This document shows positions 42,783 to 52,330 of a stretch of DNA of 64,000 nucleotides, in pieces. The DNA lies in NCBI GenBank assembly GCA_028281235.1, contig JANQKG010000027.1:62001-126000 (forward strand). Reading direction: 5' to 3'. Under the pieces are notes generated by a model. It was not told the origin of the DNA. It saw only the letters and a list, made by a program, of their open reading frames with translations, and did no database searches. Position 1 is the stretch's first letter; the number at the start of each line of letters is the position of its first letter. Made by a program: the position numbers and the translations under genes. The DNA comes from Afifellaceae bacterium. GTDB lineage: Bacteria; Pseudomonadota; Alphaproteobacteria; Rhizobiales; Afifellaceae.

Positions 42783-44150
42783 GTGTCCATTCGCAGAGCC
42801 GTATTCGCAGTAGCTTCTGGCTATCTTCTCGCTGCCGCCCTGGTGTCCACCGCCGAGGCGGAGTCGATCGCGCAGGCGCTGGCCTCCGCCTATAGCTCCA
42901 ATCCTCAGATCAACTCCGCCCGCGCCCAGACGCGCGCCGACGATGAGAATATTCCCATCGCCCGCGCCGGCCGGCTCCCGGTCGTGTCGCTGTTCAGCAC
43001 CATTACCGGCCGCAACACGGACACGCCGCTGCCCGGCGCCGACAACACGACATGGGACGGCACAGTCGGACTGAGCGTCACGCAGAACATCTTCAACGGC
43101 TTTCGTGTGCGCAATGCGCTCCGCCAATCGGAGGCCGGGGTGCTGGCGAGCCGCGAGCTTCTTCGCAACACCGTACAGAACGTGCTCTTCGATGCCGCTC
43201 AGGCCTACCAGAATGTGCTCCGCGACAGCGCCATCCTCGATATCCGGCGCCGCAACGTGCTGTTTCTGGAAGAGCAGGTGCGCGCCGCCAATGAGCGCTT
43301 TAATGTCGGCGAGAACACCCGCACCGACGTTGCCCAGGCCCGCGCCCGTCTTGCCTCAGCCCGTGCTGCGGTAAGCTTGGCGGGCGCCAATTTGGCGATC
43401 AGCCGAGCGACCTACCGCCAGATCATCGGTCACGATCCGAAGGCTCTCTCGGAGAGCTTCCCCTATACACGGTTGGTTCCAGGCGCCCTCGGACAGGCGG
43501 TCTCCATCGGCCAAAACGGCCACCCGGTTATCCTGGCGGCGATCAACCAAGCCGACGCACAGGCCTTCGCAGTCAAGCAGATTGAAGGCGAGCTTCTGCC
43601 GACCGTCAGCGTGGAGGGGACGCTTCAGCGCTCCGAAAGCTTCGATACCGACGTCGATCCGAACACGGCCACGATCCTCGGCCGGGTCTCCATTCCGCTC
43701 TATCAGGGTGGAGCGGTGTCGGCCCGTGTACGCCAGGCCAAGGAGCAATACGGATTGCGCAAGATCGAGATCGACGTCGCGCGTGACCAGGTGCGCGCCG
43801 CCGTCGTTTCCGCCTGGGCGCAAGCCGATGCCGCCCGCGGTGCCATCGCCGCCGCCAGTGAAGGCGTGGAGGCAGCGGAGATCGCGCTGTCGGGCGTTCA
43901 GGAAGAGCGCCGCGTCGGTCAGCGCACGACGCTCGACGTGCTCGACGCGCAGCAGGAGCTGCTCAACGCTCGCGAAACGCTTGTCGTCGCACGCCGCGAC
44001 CGGGTGGTGGCCTCTTTCTCGCTGCTTTCGGCCATGGGGCGCCTGACGGCCGAGGCTCTGTCGCTTCCGGCCCCGCTTTACGATCCCGGCGAGCACTACC
44101 GTGCGGTGCGCAATCGCATCTACGGCACACGCACGCCCGATGGTCTTTAG
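42783..44150 (+). CDS. tolC: TolC family outer membrane protein
   Basis: The 455-residue protein has a signal peptide (VFAVASGYLLAAALVSTAEA) and two outer-membrane-efflux repeats: SLTQNIF-type VTQNIFNGFRVRNALRQSE near residue 100 and VSIPLYQGGAVSARVRQAKE near residue 305, as in TolC. EERRVGQRTTLDVLDAQQEL closes the second repeat. Start is GTG at 42783 with AGGAG upstream. It forms the trimeric exit duct for type I secretion and drug efflux. Confidence 0.95.
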   Translation: MSIRRAVFAVASGYLLAAALVSTAEAESIAQALASAYSSNPQINSARAQTRADDENIPIARAGRLPVVSLFSTITGRNTDTPLPGADNTTWDGTVGLSVTQNIFNGFRVRNALRQSEAGVLASRELLRNTVQNVLFDAAQAYQNVLRDSAILDIRRRNVLFLEEQVRAANERFNVGENTRTDVAQARARLASARAAVSLAGANLAISRATYRQIIGHDPKALSESFPYTRLVPGALGQAVSIGQNGHPVILAAINQADAQAFAVKQIEGELLPTVSVEGTLQRSESFDTDVDPNTATILGRVSIPLYQGGAVSARVRQAKEQYGLRKIEIDVARDQVRAAVVSAWAQADAARGAIAAASEGVEAAEIALSGVQEERRVGQRTTLDVLDAQQELLNARETLVVARRDRVVASFSLLSAMGRLTAEALSLPAPLYDPGEHYRAVRNRIYGTRTPDGL

Positions 44151-44271
44151 TGTCCGACGCGCCATTTCTGTTGTGATCGTGCCACGAAGCTTTTCTTAAC
44201 ATTCATGTGCGCGTCTAATCGCGTCACGATTCGGCATCGAATCGACAGACGACTTCACCGGAGAAGGCACA

Positions 44272-44874
44272 ATGGCAAATCCGAGCGCGGCTCACGAACC
44301 CTCTATGGAGGAGATTCTGGCGTCGATCCGGCAGATCATCTCTGAAGACGGCGAAGGGCAGCAGGCGCCGGAGGGCGAACTGGCTCCGGACGACACGGCA
44401 GAAGCGGCCGCTGAAACAAGTGCAGAAGCCGCAGAGGACATGACGGACGAAACCGAGGACACCGCAGCCTCCGACCCATTCGAACCGGAGGCCGACGTGG
44501 CCGAAGCCGAACCTCAGCCTGAGTTTGAGCCCGATCCTGAGCCCGAAGGCGCATCTGCATACGGAGACTTTATGGCACCGCAATCTTCCTCCGCGGCCGA
44601 GGCATTGACGTTCGAACCGGCCGCGGCGTCGGGCGAGAAGCAATCCGCAGCCCGCGATAACAACCTCCTATCGTCGGAATCCGACGAGGCCGTGCACGGC
44701 GCATTCAGTGCACTGGCGCACACGATCCTGGCGCAAAACGCCCGCACGCTTGAAGATTTGGTTGCTGAGATGCTGCAGCCGATGCTGAAGAGCTGGCTCG
44801 ACGACAACTTGCCGTCCCTGGTGGAGCGGCTGGTTCAGGAAGAGATTCAACGGGTATCACGCGGCCGGCCTTAA
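44272..44874 (+). CDS. popZ: PopZ/DUF2497 polar organizing protein
   Basis: The 200-residue acidic protein has the PopZ pattern: an N-terminal helix (PSMEEILASIRQIISED, residues 11-27), a long Pro/Glu/Ala-rich disordered middle, and C-terminal helices (TLEDLVAEMLQPMLKSWLDD and LPSLVERLVQEEIQRV) that drive oligomerisation. PopZ forms a polar matrix anchoring chromosome origins and signalling proteins in alphaproteobacteria. Position just before valS is usual. A terminator follows. Confidence 0.93.
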   Translation: MANPSAAHEPSMEEILASIRQIISEDGEGQQAPEGELAPDDTAEAAAETSAEAAEDMTDETEDTAASDPFEPEADVAEAEPQPEFEPDPEPEGASAYGDFMAPQSSSAAEALTFEPAAASGEKQSAARDNNLLSSESDEAVHGAFSALAHTILAQNARTLEDLVAEMLQPMLKSWLDDNLPSLVERLVQEEIQRVSRGRP

Positions 44875-44905
44875 GTCGCCGGAGACGACGTCCGCCACGA
44901 TAGAG

Positions 44906-44935
44906 CGCGCCGCCTTCCCGGTCGGCGCGTTTTTT
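44906..44935 (+). terminator. Rho-independent terminator after popZ
   Basis: CGCGCCG (44906-44912) pairs with CGGCGCG (44923-44929) around a 10-base loop and runs into six T. It separates popZ from valS. Confidence 0.88.
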
Positions 44936-45005
44936 GCTTGTTATTGGGGCGGTTGACACGGGGCAGCGCCGTCAGTTTAACACCGCCGCCACTGCTGGAA
45001 CCCCC

Positions 45006-47708
45006 ATGCTTGAGAAGACATACGACGCTGAAGGCGTCGAGCCCGCAATCCGCGAGAGCTGGGAGAAGGCCGACGCCTTCCGCGCCGGCGCGGGCGCGAG
45101 TGCGGACGCGGAGCCGTTCAGCATCGTCATCCCGCCGCCGAACGTGACCGGCTCGCTCCATATGGGGCACGCGCTGAACAACACGCTTCAGGACGTCTTG
45201 GTGCGCTTTGAGCGCATGCGCGGCAAGGACGTGCTCTGGCAGCCCGGCATGGACCATGCCGGCATTGCCACTCAGATGGTTGTTGAGCGCCAAATGATGG
45301 AGCGACAGGAACCGGATCGGCGCAAGATTGGCCGCGACGCCTTCGTGGAGAAGGTGTGGGCCTGGAAGGCCGAATCTGGCGGCGTCATCGTCAACCAGTT
45401 GAAGCGGCTCGGCTGCTCCTGCGACTGGTCGCGCCAGCGCTTCACCATGGATGACGGACTATCGAAGGCGGTCACCAAGGTCTTCGTGAACCTCTACAAG
45501 GAGGGGCTGATCTACAAGGATCAGCGCCTGGTGAACTGGGACCCGGCGCTGTTGACCGCCATCTCCGATCTGGAGGTGCTGCCGGTCGAGGTGGAAGGCC
45601 AGCTCTGGCACCTCAGATATCCGCTTGAAGGAAACGGTCGCTCAATCACGGTCGCCACAACGCGGCCAGAGACCATGCTGGGCGACAGTGCGGTCGCTGT
45701 GCACCCAAATGACGAGCGCTACGCCGACATGATCGGTGAGTATGTCGTGCTGCCGCTGGTCGGTCGCCGCATCCCGATCATCGCCGATGAATATGCCGAC
45801 CCGGAAGCCGGCTCCGGCGCAGTGAAGATCACGCCCGCGCATGACTTCAACGACTTTGAAGTCGGCCGCCGCCACAATCTGCCGGTCATCAGCGTCATGG
45901 ACGCGGAGGCAAATATCAGCCTCAAGAACAACGAGGCGTTTCTCAACGAGCTGGCGCCGTCCTCTAAGCTGACCCACATCATCGACGAGTTGGACGGCCT
46001 CGACCGCTTCACCGCCCGCGCCCTCGTCGTGTCGCTCCTGGAGGAGCGCGAGCTGTTGGAGAAGACGGAGGACCACACGCACACGGTCCCGCACGGCGAC
46101 CGCAGCAACGTGCCGATCGAGCCGTTCCTCACCGAGCAATGGTACGTCAACGCCAAGGCGCTCGCTACGCCGGCCATCGCCGACGTCAAGAACGGCCGCA
46201 CGACGATCGTGCCGAAGCATTGGGAGAAGACCTATTTCGACTGGATGGAGAACATCCAGCCCTGGTGCATCTCGCGACAGCTCTGGTGGGGACACCGCAT
46301 CCCCGCCTGGTACGGTCCCGATGACGAGATCTTCGTTGAGGAGACGGAAGAGGAGGCCGCGGCCGCGGCGCTGCGCCATTACGGCGAAGAGACCGAACTG
46401 AAACGCGACGACGACGTGCTCGACACGTGGTTCTCGTCGGCGCTGTGGCCGTTCTCCACGCTCGGCTGGCCGGACGAGACGCCGGAGCTCAGCCGCTACT
46501 ATCCGACCGCGGTACTCGTGACCGCCTTCGACATCATCTTCTTCTGGGTGGCGCGGATGATGATGATGGGCCTCCACTTCATGGGCAACGAGCCTTTCCA
46601 GAAAGTCTTCATCCACGGCATCGTGCGCGACGAGAAGGGCGCCAAGATGTCGAAGTCCAAGGGCAACATCGTCGACCCCTTGGAGCTGATCGACGAATAC
46701 GGCGCCGATGCGCTGCGCTTCACGATGGCGTCGCTTACGACGCCCGGCCAGGACGTGAAGCCGTCGCGCGCGCGCATCGAAGGCTCGCGCAATTTCGGCA
46801 CCAAGATTTGGAATGCCGCGCGCTTCTGCGAGATGAACGACTGCCGGCCTGACCCGGATTTTGATCCGCAAGCCGTGTCGGAGACGGTCAACCGCTGGAT
46901 CCTCACCGAAGCCGCAAAGGCGTCCTCTGAGGTCACCGTCGCGTTGGAGAGCTTCCGTTTCAACGATGCGTGCGAAGCCGCCTACCGCTTCGTCTGGGAT
47001 TCCTTCTGCGATTGGTATCTGGAGCTGATCAAGCCGGTCTTCGCCGACGGCAGCGAGGCAGCGAAAGCGGAGACGCGCGCGACCGCCGCACATGTGCTGG
47101 GGATCATCCTGCGCCTGCTGCACCCCTTCATGCCCTTCATCACCGAAGCACTGTGGAAAGAGTTGAGCGCCGGGAAAGACGGATTGCTGGCGCTCAGCAA
47201 ATGGCCGGCGCCGGATTTCGCAGACGCCGATGCAGCCGAGGAGATCAACTGGCTCGTGGAGCTTGTCGGCGCTATCCGCTCAGTGCGATCTGAGATGAAC
47301 GTGCCCACCGCATCAAAGACGCAGCTTGTCGCCTTGACCAAGGACGACGTGCTCCTCACGCGCTTGCAGCGCCACGAGCCGGCGGTGGAGCGCCTGGCCC
47401 GGGTGGAGGGGATTGCCGCCAACGGCGATGCGCCGCGTCAGGCCGCGCAGATCGTCGTCGGCGGCGCCACATTTGCTCTGCCGCTTGCAGGAATCATCGA
47501 TTTCTCCGCCGAGGAGGCACGGCTGAAGAAAGAGATCGACCGCGTCGAGAACGAGATATCGCGGATCGACAGCAAGCTCGCCAACGAGAACTTTGTCGCC
47601 CGAGCACCGGAAGACGTTGTGCAGGCGGAGCGTGACAAGCGCGCCGCCTATCAGGAGGACGGTAAACGGCTTTCCGCCGCGCTGGAGCGCCTGAAACAGG
47701 CGGCCTGA
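45006..47708 (+). CDS. valS: Valine--tRNA ligase
   Basis: The 900-residue class I synthetase has the HIGH-type motif NVTGSLHMGHALNN near residue 45 and the KMSKS motif GAKMSKSKGN near residue 545. The editing domain with TTRPETMLGDSAVAVHP lies between. A C-terminal coiled coil (residues 835-900, LKKEIDRVENEISRIDSKL) is the tRNA-binding arm of ValRS. The ATG at 45006 gives the normal MLEKTYDAE start; the open frame further upstream is in the terminator region. Confidence 0.98.
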   Translation: MLEKTYDAEGVEPAIRESWEKADAFRAGAGASADAEPFSIVIPPPNVTGSLHMGHALNNTLQDVLVRFERMRGKDVLWQPGMDHAGIATQMVVERQMMERQEPDRRKIGRDAFVEKVWAWKAESGGVIVNQLKRLGCSCDWSRQRFTMDDGLSKAVTKVFVNLYKEGLIYKDQRLVNWDPALLTAISDLEVLPVEVEGQLWHLRYPLEGNGRSITVATTRPETMLGDSAVAVHPNDERYADMIGEYVVLPLVGRRIPIIADEYADPEAGSGAVKITPAHDFNDFEVGRRHNLPVISVMDAEANISLKNNEAFLNELAPSSKLTHIIDELDGLDRFTARALVVSLLEERELLEKTEDHTHTVPHGDRSNVPIEPFLTEQWYVNAKALATPAIADVKNGRTTIVPKHWEKTYFDWMENIQPWCISRQLWWGHRIPAWYGPDDEIFVEETEEEAAAAALRHYGEETELKRDDDVLDTWFSSALWPFSTLGWPDETPELSRYYPTAVLVTAFDIIFFWVARMMMMGLHFMGNEPFQKVFIHGIVRDEKGAKMSKSKGNIVDPLELIDEYGADALRFTMASLTTPGQDVKPSRARIEGSRNFGTKIWNAARFCEMNDCRPDPDFDPQAVSETVNRWILTEAAKASSEVTVALESFRFNDACEAAYRFVWDSFCDWYLELIKPVFADGSEAAKAETRATAAHVLGIILRLLHPFMPFITEALWKELSAGKDGLLALSKWPAPDFADADAAEEINWLVELVGAIRSVRSEMNVPTASKTQLVALTKDDVLLTRLQRHEPAVERLARVEGIAANGDAPRQAAQIVVGGATFALPLAGIIDFSAEEARLKKEIDRVENEISRIDSKLANENFVARAPEDVVQAERDKRAAYQEDGKRLSAALERLKQAA

Positions 47709-47835
47709 CGGGCATTTAAGCCCTTGGCGCCCATGCCGCACCCTGTCGCACTTCTGCCACAGATGTACTGAATCCGTGCGCGCGGGCCATACGCCCCCTT
47801 TGCGCCACGATCCCTTCTATTGTTTCTCAAGGACT

Positions 47836-47861
47836 CAGCGGCACATCTCCCGATGCCGCTG
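47836..47861 (+). other. Hairpin in the ilvD leader
   Basis: CAGCGGCA and TGCCGCTG form a perfect 8-bp stem with a 10-base loop, 80 bp before the ilvD ATG. There is no T tract. It could take part in leader control of this branched-chain amino acid gene. The rest of the 232-bp gap after valS shows nothing clear. Confidence 0.45.
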
Positions 47862-47940
47862 GGATTGCCCTGGGGCCGGGCGCGATAATCTCGAAGGGTG
47901 GCGCAACGGAACCCCGAGGCAACCGGGAGAGCAGGCGTAA

Positions 47941-49665
47941 ATGGACGCAAGAGCATTCGATAAGATGAAGCTGCCCAGCCGTCATGTGACGGAGGGGCCA
48001 AGCCGTGCGCCGCATCGCTCGTACTATTACGCCATGGGTCTGTCGCGTGAGCAGATCCATCAGCCCTTCGTCGGCGTCGCCACATGCTGGAACGAAGCCG
48101 CCCCCTGCAACATCGCTCTCATGCGCCAGGCACAGGCAGTGAAGCATGGTGTAGCGGCCGCCAGCGGGACACCGCGCGAGTTCTGCACCATCACCGTCAC
48201 CGACGGCATCGCCATGGGCCACGAGGGCATGAAGTCTTCGCTGGCCTCGCGTGAGGTGATTGCCGATTCCGTCGAGCTGACCATCCGCGGCCACGGCTAT
48301 GACGCGCTGGTCGGCATGGCCGGCTGCGACAAGTCGCTACCCGGCATGATGATGGCGATGTGCCGTCTGAACGTCCCGGCGATTTTCATCTATGGCGGCT
48401 CGATCCTGCCCGGCAGGTTCAAGGGCCGCGACGTGACCGTCGTCGATGTGTTCGAGGCGGTCGGCCTCCATTCCGTCGGCAAGATGTCGGAAGAGGAACT
48501 GGAAGAGCTTGAGCAGGTCGCCTGTCCGTCCGCCGGCGCCTGTGGCGGACAGTTCACTGCCAACACCATGGCCATGGTGTCGGAGGCAATCGGACTGGCG
48601 CTGCCGTACTCCGCCGGCGCACCGGCGCCCTATGAGATGCGCGACCGCTTTTGCATGGCGGCGGGTGAGAAGGTGATGGAGCTGATTGCGCGCAACATCC
48701 GCCCGCGCGACATCGTCACCCGCAAAGCGCTGGAGAATGCCGCCACGGTTGTCGCCGCATCCGGCGGCTCGACCAATGCCGGCTTGCACCTCCCGGCGCT
48801 GGCGCATGAATGCGGCATTGAGTTCGACCTCTTCGATGTCGCGGAGATTTTCAAGCGCACGCCCTATATCGCCGACTTGAAGCCCGGCGGCCGCTACGTC
48901 GCGAAGGACCTCTTTGAGGCCGGCGGCATCCCGCTCGTCATGAAGACGCTGCTCGATCACGGCTATCTGCATGGCGACTGTATGACCGTCACGGGCCGAA
49001 CGATCGCCGAGAACATGAGCTCGGTGAAGTGGAACCCTGATCAGGATGTCGTCCGCCAGGCCGACGACCCGATCACGCCGACCGGAGGCGTCGTCGGGCT
49101 GCGGGGCAATCTCGCCTCCGAAGGCGCCATCGTGAAGGTCGCCGGTCTGAAGACGCTGACATTCTCCGGCCCGGCGCGCTGCTTCGATTCTGAGGAAGAG
49201 TGCTTCGCCGCGGTGAAGAACCGCACATACAAAGACGGCGAGGTGCTCGTCATCCGCTATGTCGGCCCGCGCGGCGGTCCCGGCATGCCGGAGATGCTGT
49301 CCACGACAGCCGCGCTATACGGACAGGGCGCCGGCGAGAAGGTGGCGCTCATCACGGACGGTCGCTTCTCCGGCGGCACGCGCGGCTTCTGCATCGGCCA
49401 TGTCGGGCCTGAAGCAGCACTTGGCGGACCGATCGCGCTGTTGCGCGACGGCGACATCATCCACATCGACGCTAACGAGGGCACGCTCTCCGTGCGGCTG
49501 GATGATCAGGAACTGGCGAAACGCCGCGAGGCGTGGGTGCCGCGTGAGCCGCGCTATCTAAGTGGCGCGATCTGGAAATTCGCGCAGGGCGTCGGCCCAG
49601 CGCGCGACGGTGCCGTGACGCATCCCGGCGGCGCGGCGGAGACGATGACTTATGCGGATATTTAG
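47941..49665 (+). CDS. ilvD: Dihydroxy-acid dehydratase
   Basis: The 574-residue enzyme converts dihydroxy acids to 2-oxo acids in valine and isoleucine synthesis. Its iron-sulfur ligands are Cys49 (VATCWNEA), Cys129 ([11 protein letters not shown]) and Cys201 ([15 protein letters not shown]); three cysteines point to a [2Fe-2S] type. [20 protein letters not shown] near residue 475 is the C-terminal signature. Length is normal for the IlvD branch, though sugar-acid dehydratases of the same family cannot be wholly excluded. Its end overlaps exoR by 14 bp. Confidence 0.93.
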   Translation: MDARAFDKMKLPSRHVTEGPSRAPHRSYYYAMGLSREQIHQPFVGVATCWNEAAPCNIALMRQAQAVKHGVAAASGTPREFCTITVTDGIAMGHEGMKSSLASREVIADSVELTIRGHGYDALVGMAGCDKSLPGMMMAMCRLNVPAIFIYGGSILPGRFKGRDVTVVDVFEAVGLHSVGKMSEEELEELEQVACPSAGACGGQFTANTMAMVSEAIGLALPYSAGAPAPYEMRDRFCMAAGEKVMELIARNIRPRDIVTRKALENAATVVAASGGSTNAGLHLPALAHECGIEFDLFDVAEIFKRTPYIADLKPGGRYVAKDLFEAGGIPLVMKTLLDHGYLHGDCMTVTGRTIAENMSSVKWNPDQDVVRQADDPITPTGGVVGLRGNLASEGAIVKVAGLKTLTFSGPARCFDSEEECFAAVKNRTYKDGEVLVIRYVGPRGGPGMPEMLSTTAALYGQGAGEKVALITDGRFSGGTRGFCIGHVGPEAALGGPIALLRDGDIIHIDANEGTLSVRLDDQELAKRREAWVPREPRYLSGAIWKFAQGVGPARDGAVTHPGGAAETMTYADI

Positions 49666-50473
49666 GGCCTGCACCGCTGCTGTAAGCCTGACTGCGTTTA
49701 GCGCGAGCGCAGGGCTTGCGCTTGACCCGAACCTTTCGGCCGGCGAGGCGTTCAGCTCCGGCTATCAGGCTTACAAGGCCGGCGACGCCGAGACGGCGAT
49801 TGAGGCGCTCAACTACGCAGCCGATCACGGACATGCGGCGGCGTTGTGGAAGCTTGGCCGGATGTATCAGAACGGCGACCTCGTGAGCGAGGACGCCGGC
49901 AAGGCTATCCAGCTCTATGCCCGCGTCGCCCGCGACTTTGGCGACGGCAATCCACGCGGCCCCCAGGCGCCTTTCGTCGCCGACGCGCTGGTCACGCTGG
50001 GCAGCTACTATCTGAACGGCGTCGCCGGATCCGTGGACCCCAATCCAGAATACGCGCGGCGCCTGTTCCGCCACGCCGCGGCGATTTTTGGAAACGCCGA
50101 GGCGCAATATCTGTTGGCCCGGATGCTGCATGAGGGTGTCGGCGGCCGTCAGGACACCGGCACGGCAGCGGCCTGGTATCGCTTGGCGGCGAACAAGGGC
50201 CATGTCGGCGCGCAATCTGAACTCGGCCACATGCTCTTTGAGGGGATCGGCGTCGGGCGCCGGCCGGGCGAGGGGCTCAAATGGCTGAGCATTGCCCGCC
50301 TTGCCAGCCCCGGTGACCCGGTTATCCAAGCCCGCCACGAGCAAGCCTTCTCCACCGCCGAGGAGGAGCTTCGGCGCGCCGCCATGGCCGCCGCCGAAAC
50401 TTGGATGACCAACCGCACCGGCGGCGCGCAGGCGCAGGCCCCTCAGGCTGAAACCGCAGCGCAGGCGCAATAG
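49652..50473 (+). CDS. exoR: ExoR-like periplasmic Sel1-repeat protein
   Basis: The 273-residue exported protein has a signal peptide ([16 protein letters not shown]) and Sel1/TPR repeats: [40 protein letters not shown] and [17 protein letters not shown]. Its spacing matches ExoR, which in Sinorhizobium and Agrobacterium binds the sensor ExoS in the periplasm and holds the ExoS-ChvI system off. Its place in front of xthA and erpA supports the name. The C-terminal tail is Gln/Ala-rich. Confidence 0.88.
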   Translation: MRIFRACTAAVSLTAFSASAGLALDPNLSAGEAFSSGYQAYKAGDAETAIEALNYAADHGHAAALWKLGRMYQNGDLVSEDAGKAIQLYARVARDFGDGNPRGPQAPFVADALVTLGSYYLNGVAGSVDPNPEYARRLFRHAAAIFGNAEAQYLLARMLHEGVGGRQDTGTAAAWYRLAANKGHVGAQSELGHMLFEGIGVGRRPGEGLKWLSIARLASPGDPVIQARHEQAFSTAEEELRRAAMAAAETWMTNRTGGAQAQAPQAETAAQAQ

Positions 50474-50500
50474 CCGGCCGTCACGCCGCGACACACCATC

Positions 50501-50662
50501 TCGTTTGTCATCCCGGCCGAACGTAGAGAGGGCCGGGACCCATGAACACCTGCAGGGCGGTCTGTGGTTATGGTCCCGAACAAGCGCTGACGCGCTTTTC
50601 GGGATGACAAGGGAGAGAGTGTGCGAGCAAGCCCCCGCATTTCGCTCACGCTTCATGCGGGC
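50501..50662 (-). repeat. Repeat family C, copy 2 (inverted)
   Basis: Read on the minus strand it gives CATGAAGCGTGAGCGAAATG, TTGTCATCCCG, AAAAGCGCGTCAGCGCTTGT and TTCATGGGTCCCGG in the same order as 41591-41790. It lies in the 255-bp gap after exoR. Confidence 0.82.
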
Positions 50663-50678
50663 AACGAGATGCGCGCCC

Positions 50679-50710
50679 GTAGCCCGGATGGAGCGAAGCG
50701 CAACCCGGGA
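50679..50710. repeat. GTAGCCCGGATGGAGCGAAG-type short repeat
   Basis: GTAGCCCGGATGGAGCGAAG continuing to CAACCCGGGA is a short palindromic element of a kind seen dispersed in many proteobacterial genomes. Only one copy is in this window. Confidence 0.6.
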
Positions 50711-50728
50711 TGAGGGCCGGCCGCCAGG

Positions 50729-51013
50729 CTAGTTGCCCAGCGGCACGGTCGGTGAAGCAAGAGAGAGCACTCGCGCATCCGGCGCGCGATCAAGCCGGGC
50801 AAACGGGCAGGGCACGCCAAGAAATGTCCAGCTTGTGTTGTTGAGGACCTGGTCGCAGCGCGCCAACTGCCGACCCTTCGCCGTGTCGAGGCAGATTGTG
50901 TCACCAATAACCGCCTCAATATCGCCCTGCGCCCGGCACGTGCAATCCGCAAGCGCGGGCGACAACATCGCGCCGAGCAAGACCGCCGCGGCGCCAGTGA
51001 GGATCAGCCTCAT
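50729..51013 (-). CDS. Small exported cysteine-containing protein, 94 aa
   Basis: The protein has a signal peptide (MRLILTGAAAVLLGAMLSPA, cleavage near ALA-DC) and a mature part of about 72 residues with five cysteines (DCTCRAQGD, DTICLDT, ARCDQVLN, GVPCPF), enough for two disulfides. I do not recognise the family. It ends in PTVPLGN. It is in the same direction as xthA and erpA, 55 bp downstream of xthA, and could be co-transcribed with them. Confidence 0.72.
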   Translation of the reverse strand: MRLILTGAAAVLLGAMLSPALADCTCRAQGDIEAVIGDTICLDTAKGRQLARCDQVLNNTSWTFLGVPCPFARLDRAPDARVLSLASPTVPLGN

Positions 51014-51068
51014 CCCGCGATTTTATCAGAAGCGTGACCTGAGTCACGTTCGTCGGCGCGTCAGCCAG

Positions 51069-51848
51069 CTAACTAAGCTCCACCCACACCGGAACGTGGT
51101 CCGACGGCTTTTCCCAGGCCCGCGTGTGGCGGTCGATCCCGGCCTCCACCAGGCGATCAGCAGCCTCCGGCGAGAGCATCAGATGATCGATGCGAATGCC
51201 GTTGTTTTTCTGCCAGGCACCCGCCTGGTAGTCCCAGAAGGTGTAGACGTTGCCGCCTTCGGCAACCGACCGGACGGCGTCGGTCAGGCCAAGCGCTGAG
51301 AGGCGACGGAAGGCGGAAAGCGATTCCGGCCGATAGAGCGCATCGCCCGTCCAGTTCTCCGGGTGCTTCGCGTCGATCGGTTCCGGGATGACGTTGTAGT
51401 CGCCCGCCACGACAAGCGGCGTTTCCTCTTCAAGCCGCGCGGCCGTCCAATCTTCCAGCCGCCGCATCCAGTCGAGCTTGTAGGGGAATTTTTCGGAGCC
51501 CACCGGATTGCCGTTCGGCATGTAGCAGCAGGCGACACGCATCGCGCCGTGATCGGTGGGAATGAGCCCGGAGATGAAGCGCGCCTGCTCGTCGCCGTCA
51601 CCGTCAGGGAGCCCGCGCGTTACATCGTCGATCGGCCGCTTGGAAAGAAGCGCAACCCCGTTGAAGCCTTTCTGGCCGTGGACAGCGACATTGTAGCCAA
51701 GGTCACCGATCTCAAGCGCCGGAAACGCCTCGTCAACGCTCTTGATCTCCTGCAGGCACGCCACGTCCGGCGCGCTCTCCTTCAGCCAATGCAGGAGGTT
51801 CTCAAGCCGCGCCTTGACGCCGTTGATGTTCCAGGTGGCGATGCGCAT
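51069..51848 (-). CDS. xthA: Exodeoxyribonuclease III
   Basis: The 259-residue AP endonuclease/3' exonuclease begins MRIATWNINGVKARLENLL, with VACLQEIKSVDEAFPALE supplying the metal glutamate, VAGDYNVIPEPID the Asp-Asn pair, and the C-terminal RIDHLMLSPE and KPSDHVPVWVEL the Asp-His pair. It repairs abasic sites and 3'-blocked DNA ends. It is followed by the small cysteine-containing protein and preceded by erpA. Confidence 0.97.
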   Translation of the reverse strand: MRIATWNINGVKARLENLLHWLKESAPDVACLQEIKSVDEAFPALEIGDLGYNVAVHGQKGFNGVALLSKRPIDDVTRGLPDGDGDEQARFISGLIPTDHGAMRVACCYMPNGNPVGSEKFPYKLDWMRRLEDWTAARLEEETPLVVAGDYNVIPEPIDAKHPENWTGDALYRPESLSAFRRLSALGLTDAVRSVAEGGNVYTFWDYQAGAWQKNNGIRIDHLMLSPEAADRLVEAGIDRHTRAWEKPSDHVPVWVELS

Positions 51849-51917
51849 GAACTTGTGGTGGCCCCAACCCTACCGCTCGTCATTGCCGGACGTAATCCGG
51901 CAATCCCCCGGCGATCC

Positions 51918-52253
51918 TTAGATAGAGAAGCTCGTGCCGCAACCGCAGCCGGCGGTGGCGTGCGGGTTCTTGATCTGAAACGACTGGCCGATCAGGTCGT
52001 CGACAAAGTCGATCTCAGAGCCGCTCATATAATCGAGCGACACACTGTCGATGAGCACCACCGCGCCATCGCGCTCCAGCACGATATCCTCCTCGCCCGG
52101 CGTCTCCTGCACCAAATCGTAGCGATACTGGAAGCCGGAGCAGCCGCCGCCCTCGACGCTGACGCGCAGCGCCGTCCCGCCTGGCTCCGCGCTCAGGATT
52201 TTGGCGATCCGCTTGGCCGCGGCGTCGGTGAGGATCACGCTCTGCTGGTCCAT
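51918..52253 (-). CDS. erpA: Iron-sulfur cluster insertion protein ErpA
   Basis: The 111-residue A-type carrier has the three conserved cysteines: Cys in EGGGCSGFQYRY near residue 39 and the pair in ATAGCGCGTSF at the C-terminus. It hands [Fe-S] clusters to apoproteins. It is divergent from dgt across 77 bp; the order xthA-erpA-dgt-argS is typical for the order Hyphomicrobiales. Confidence 0.95.
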   Translation of the reverse strand: MDQQSVILTDAAAKRIAKILSAEPGGTALRVSVEGGGCSGFQYRYDLVQETPGEEDIVLERDGAVVLIDSVSLDYMSGSEIDFVDDLIGQSFQIKNPHATAGCGCGTSFSI

Positions 52254-52330
52254 GGCAATCGTTGGCCCTTGTTCCGATTGACATAGTAGCTAAGAACGAC
52301 GGCGCGCACAGTCAAATCCGGGGGAGGCCG

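Noticed and set aside
44934-45005. Upstream start for valS at 44934
   Set aside because: It begins within the T tract of the popZ terminator and adds residues not typical of ValRS.
45642-47123. Long antisense frame across valS
   Set aside because: valS on the other strand is certain and the antisense translation is not protein-like.
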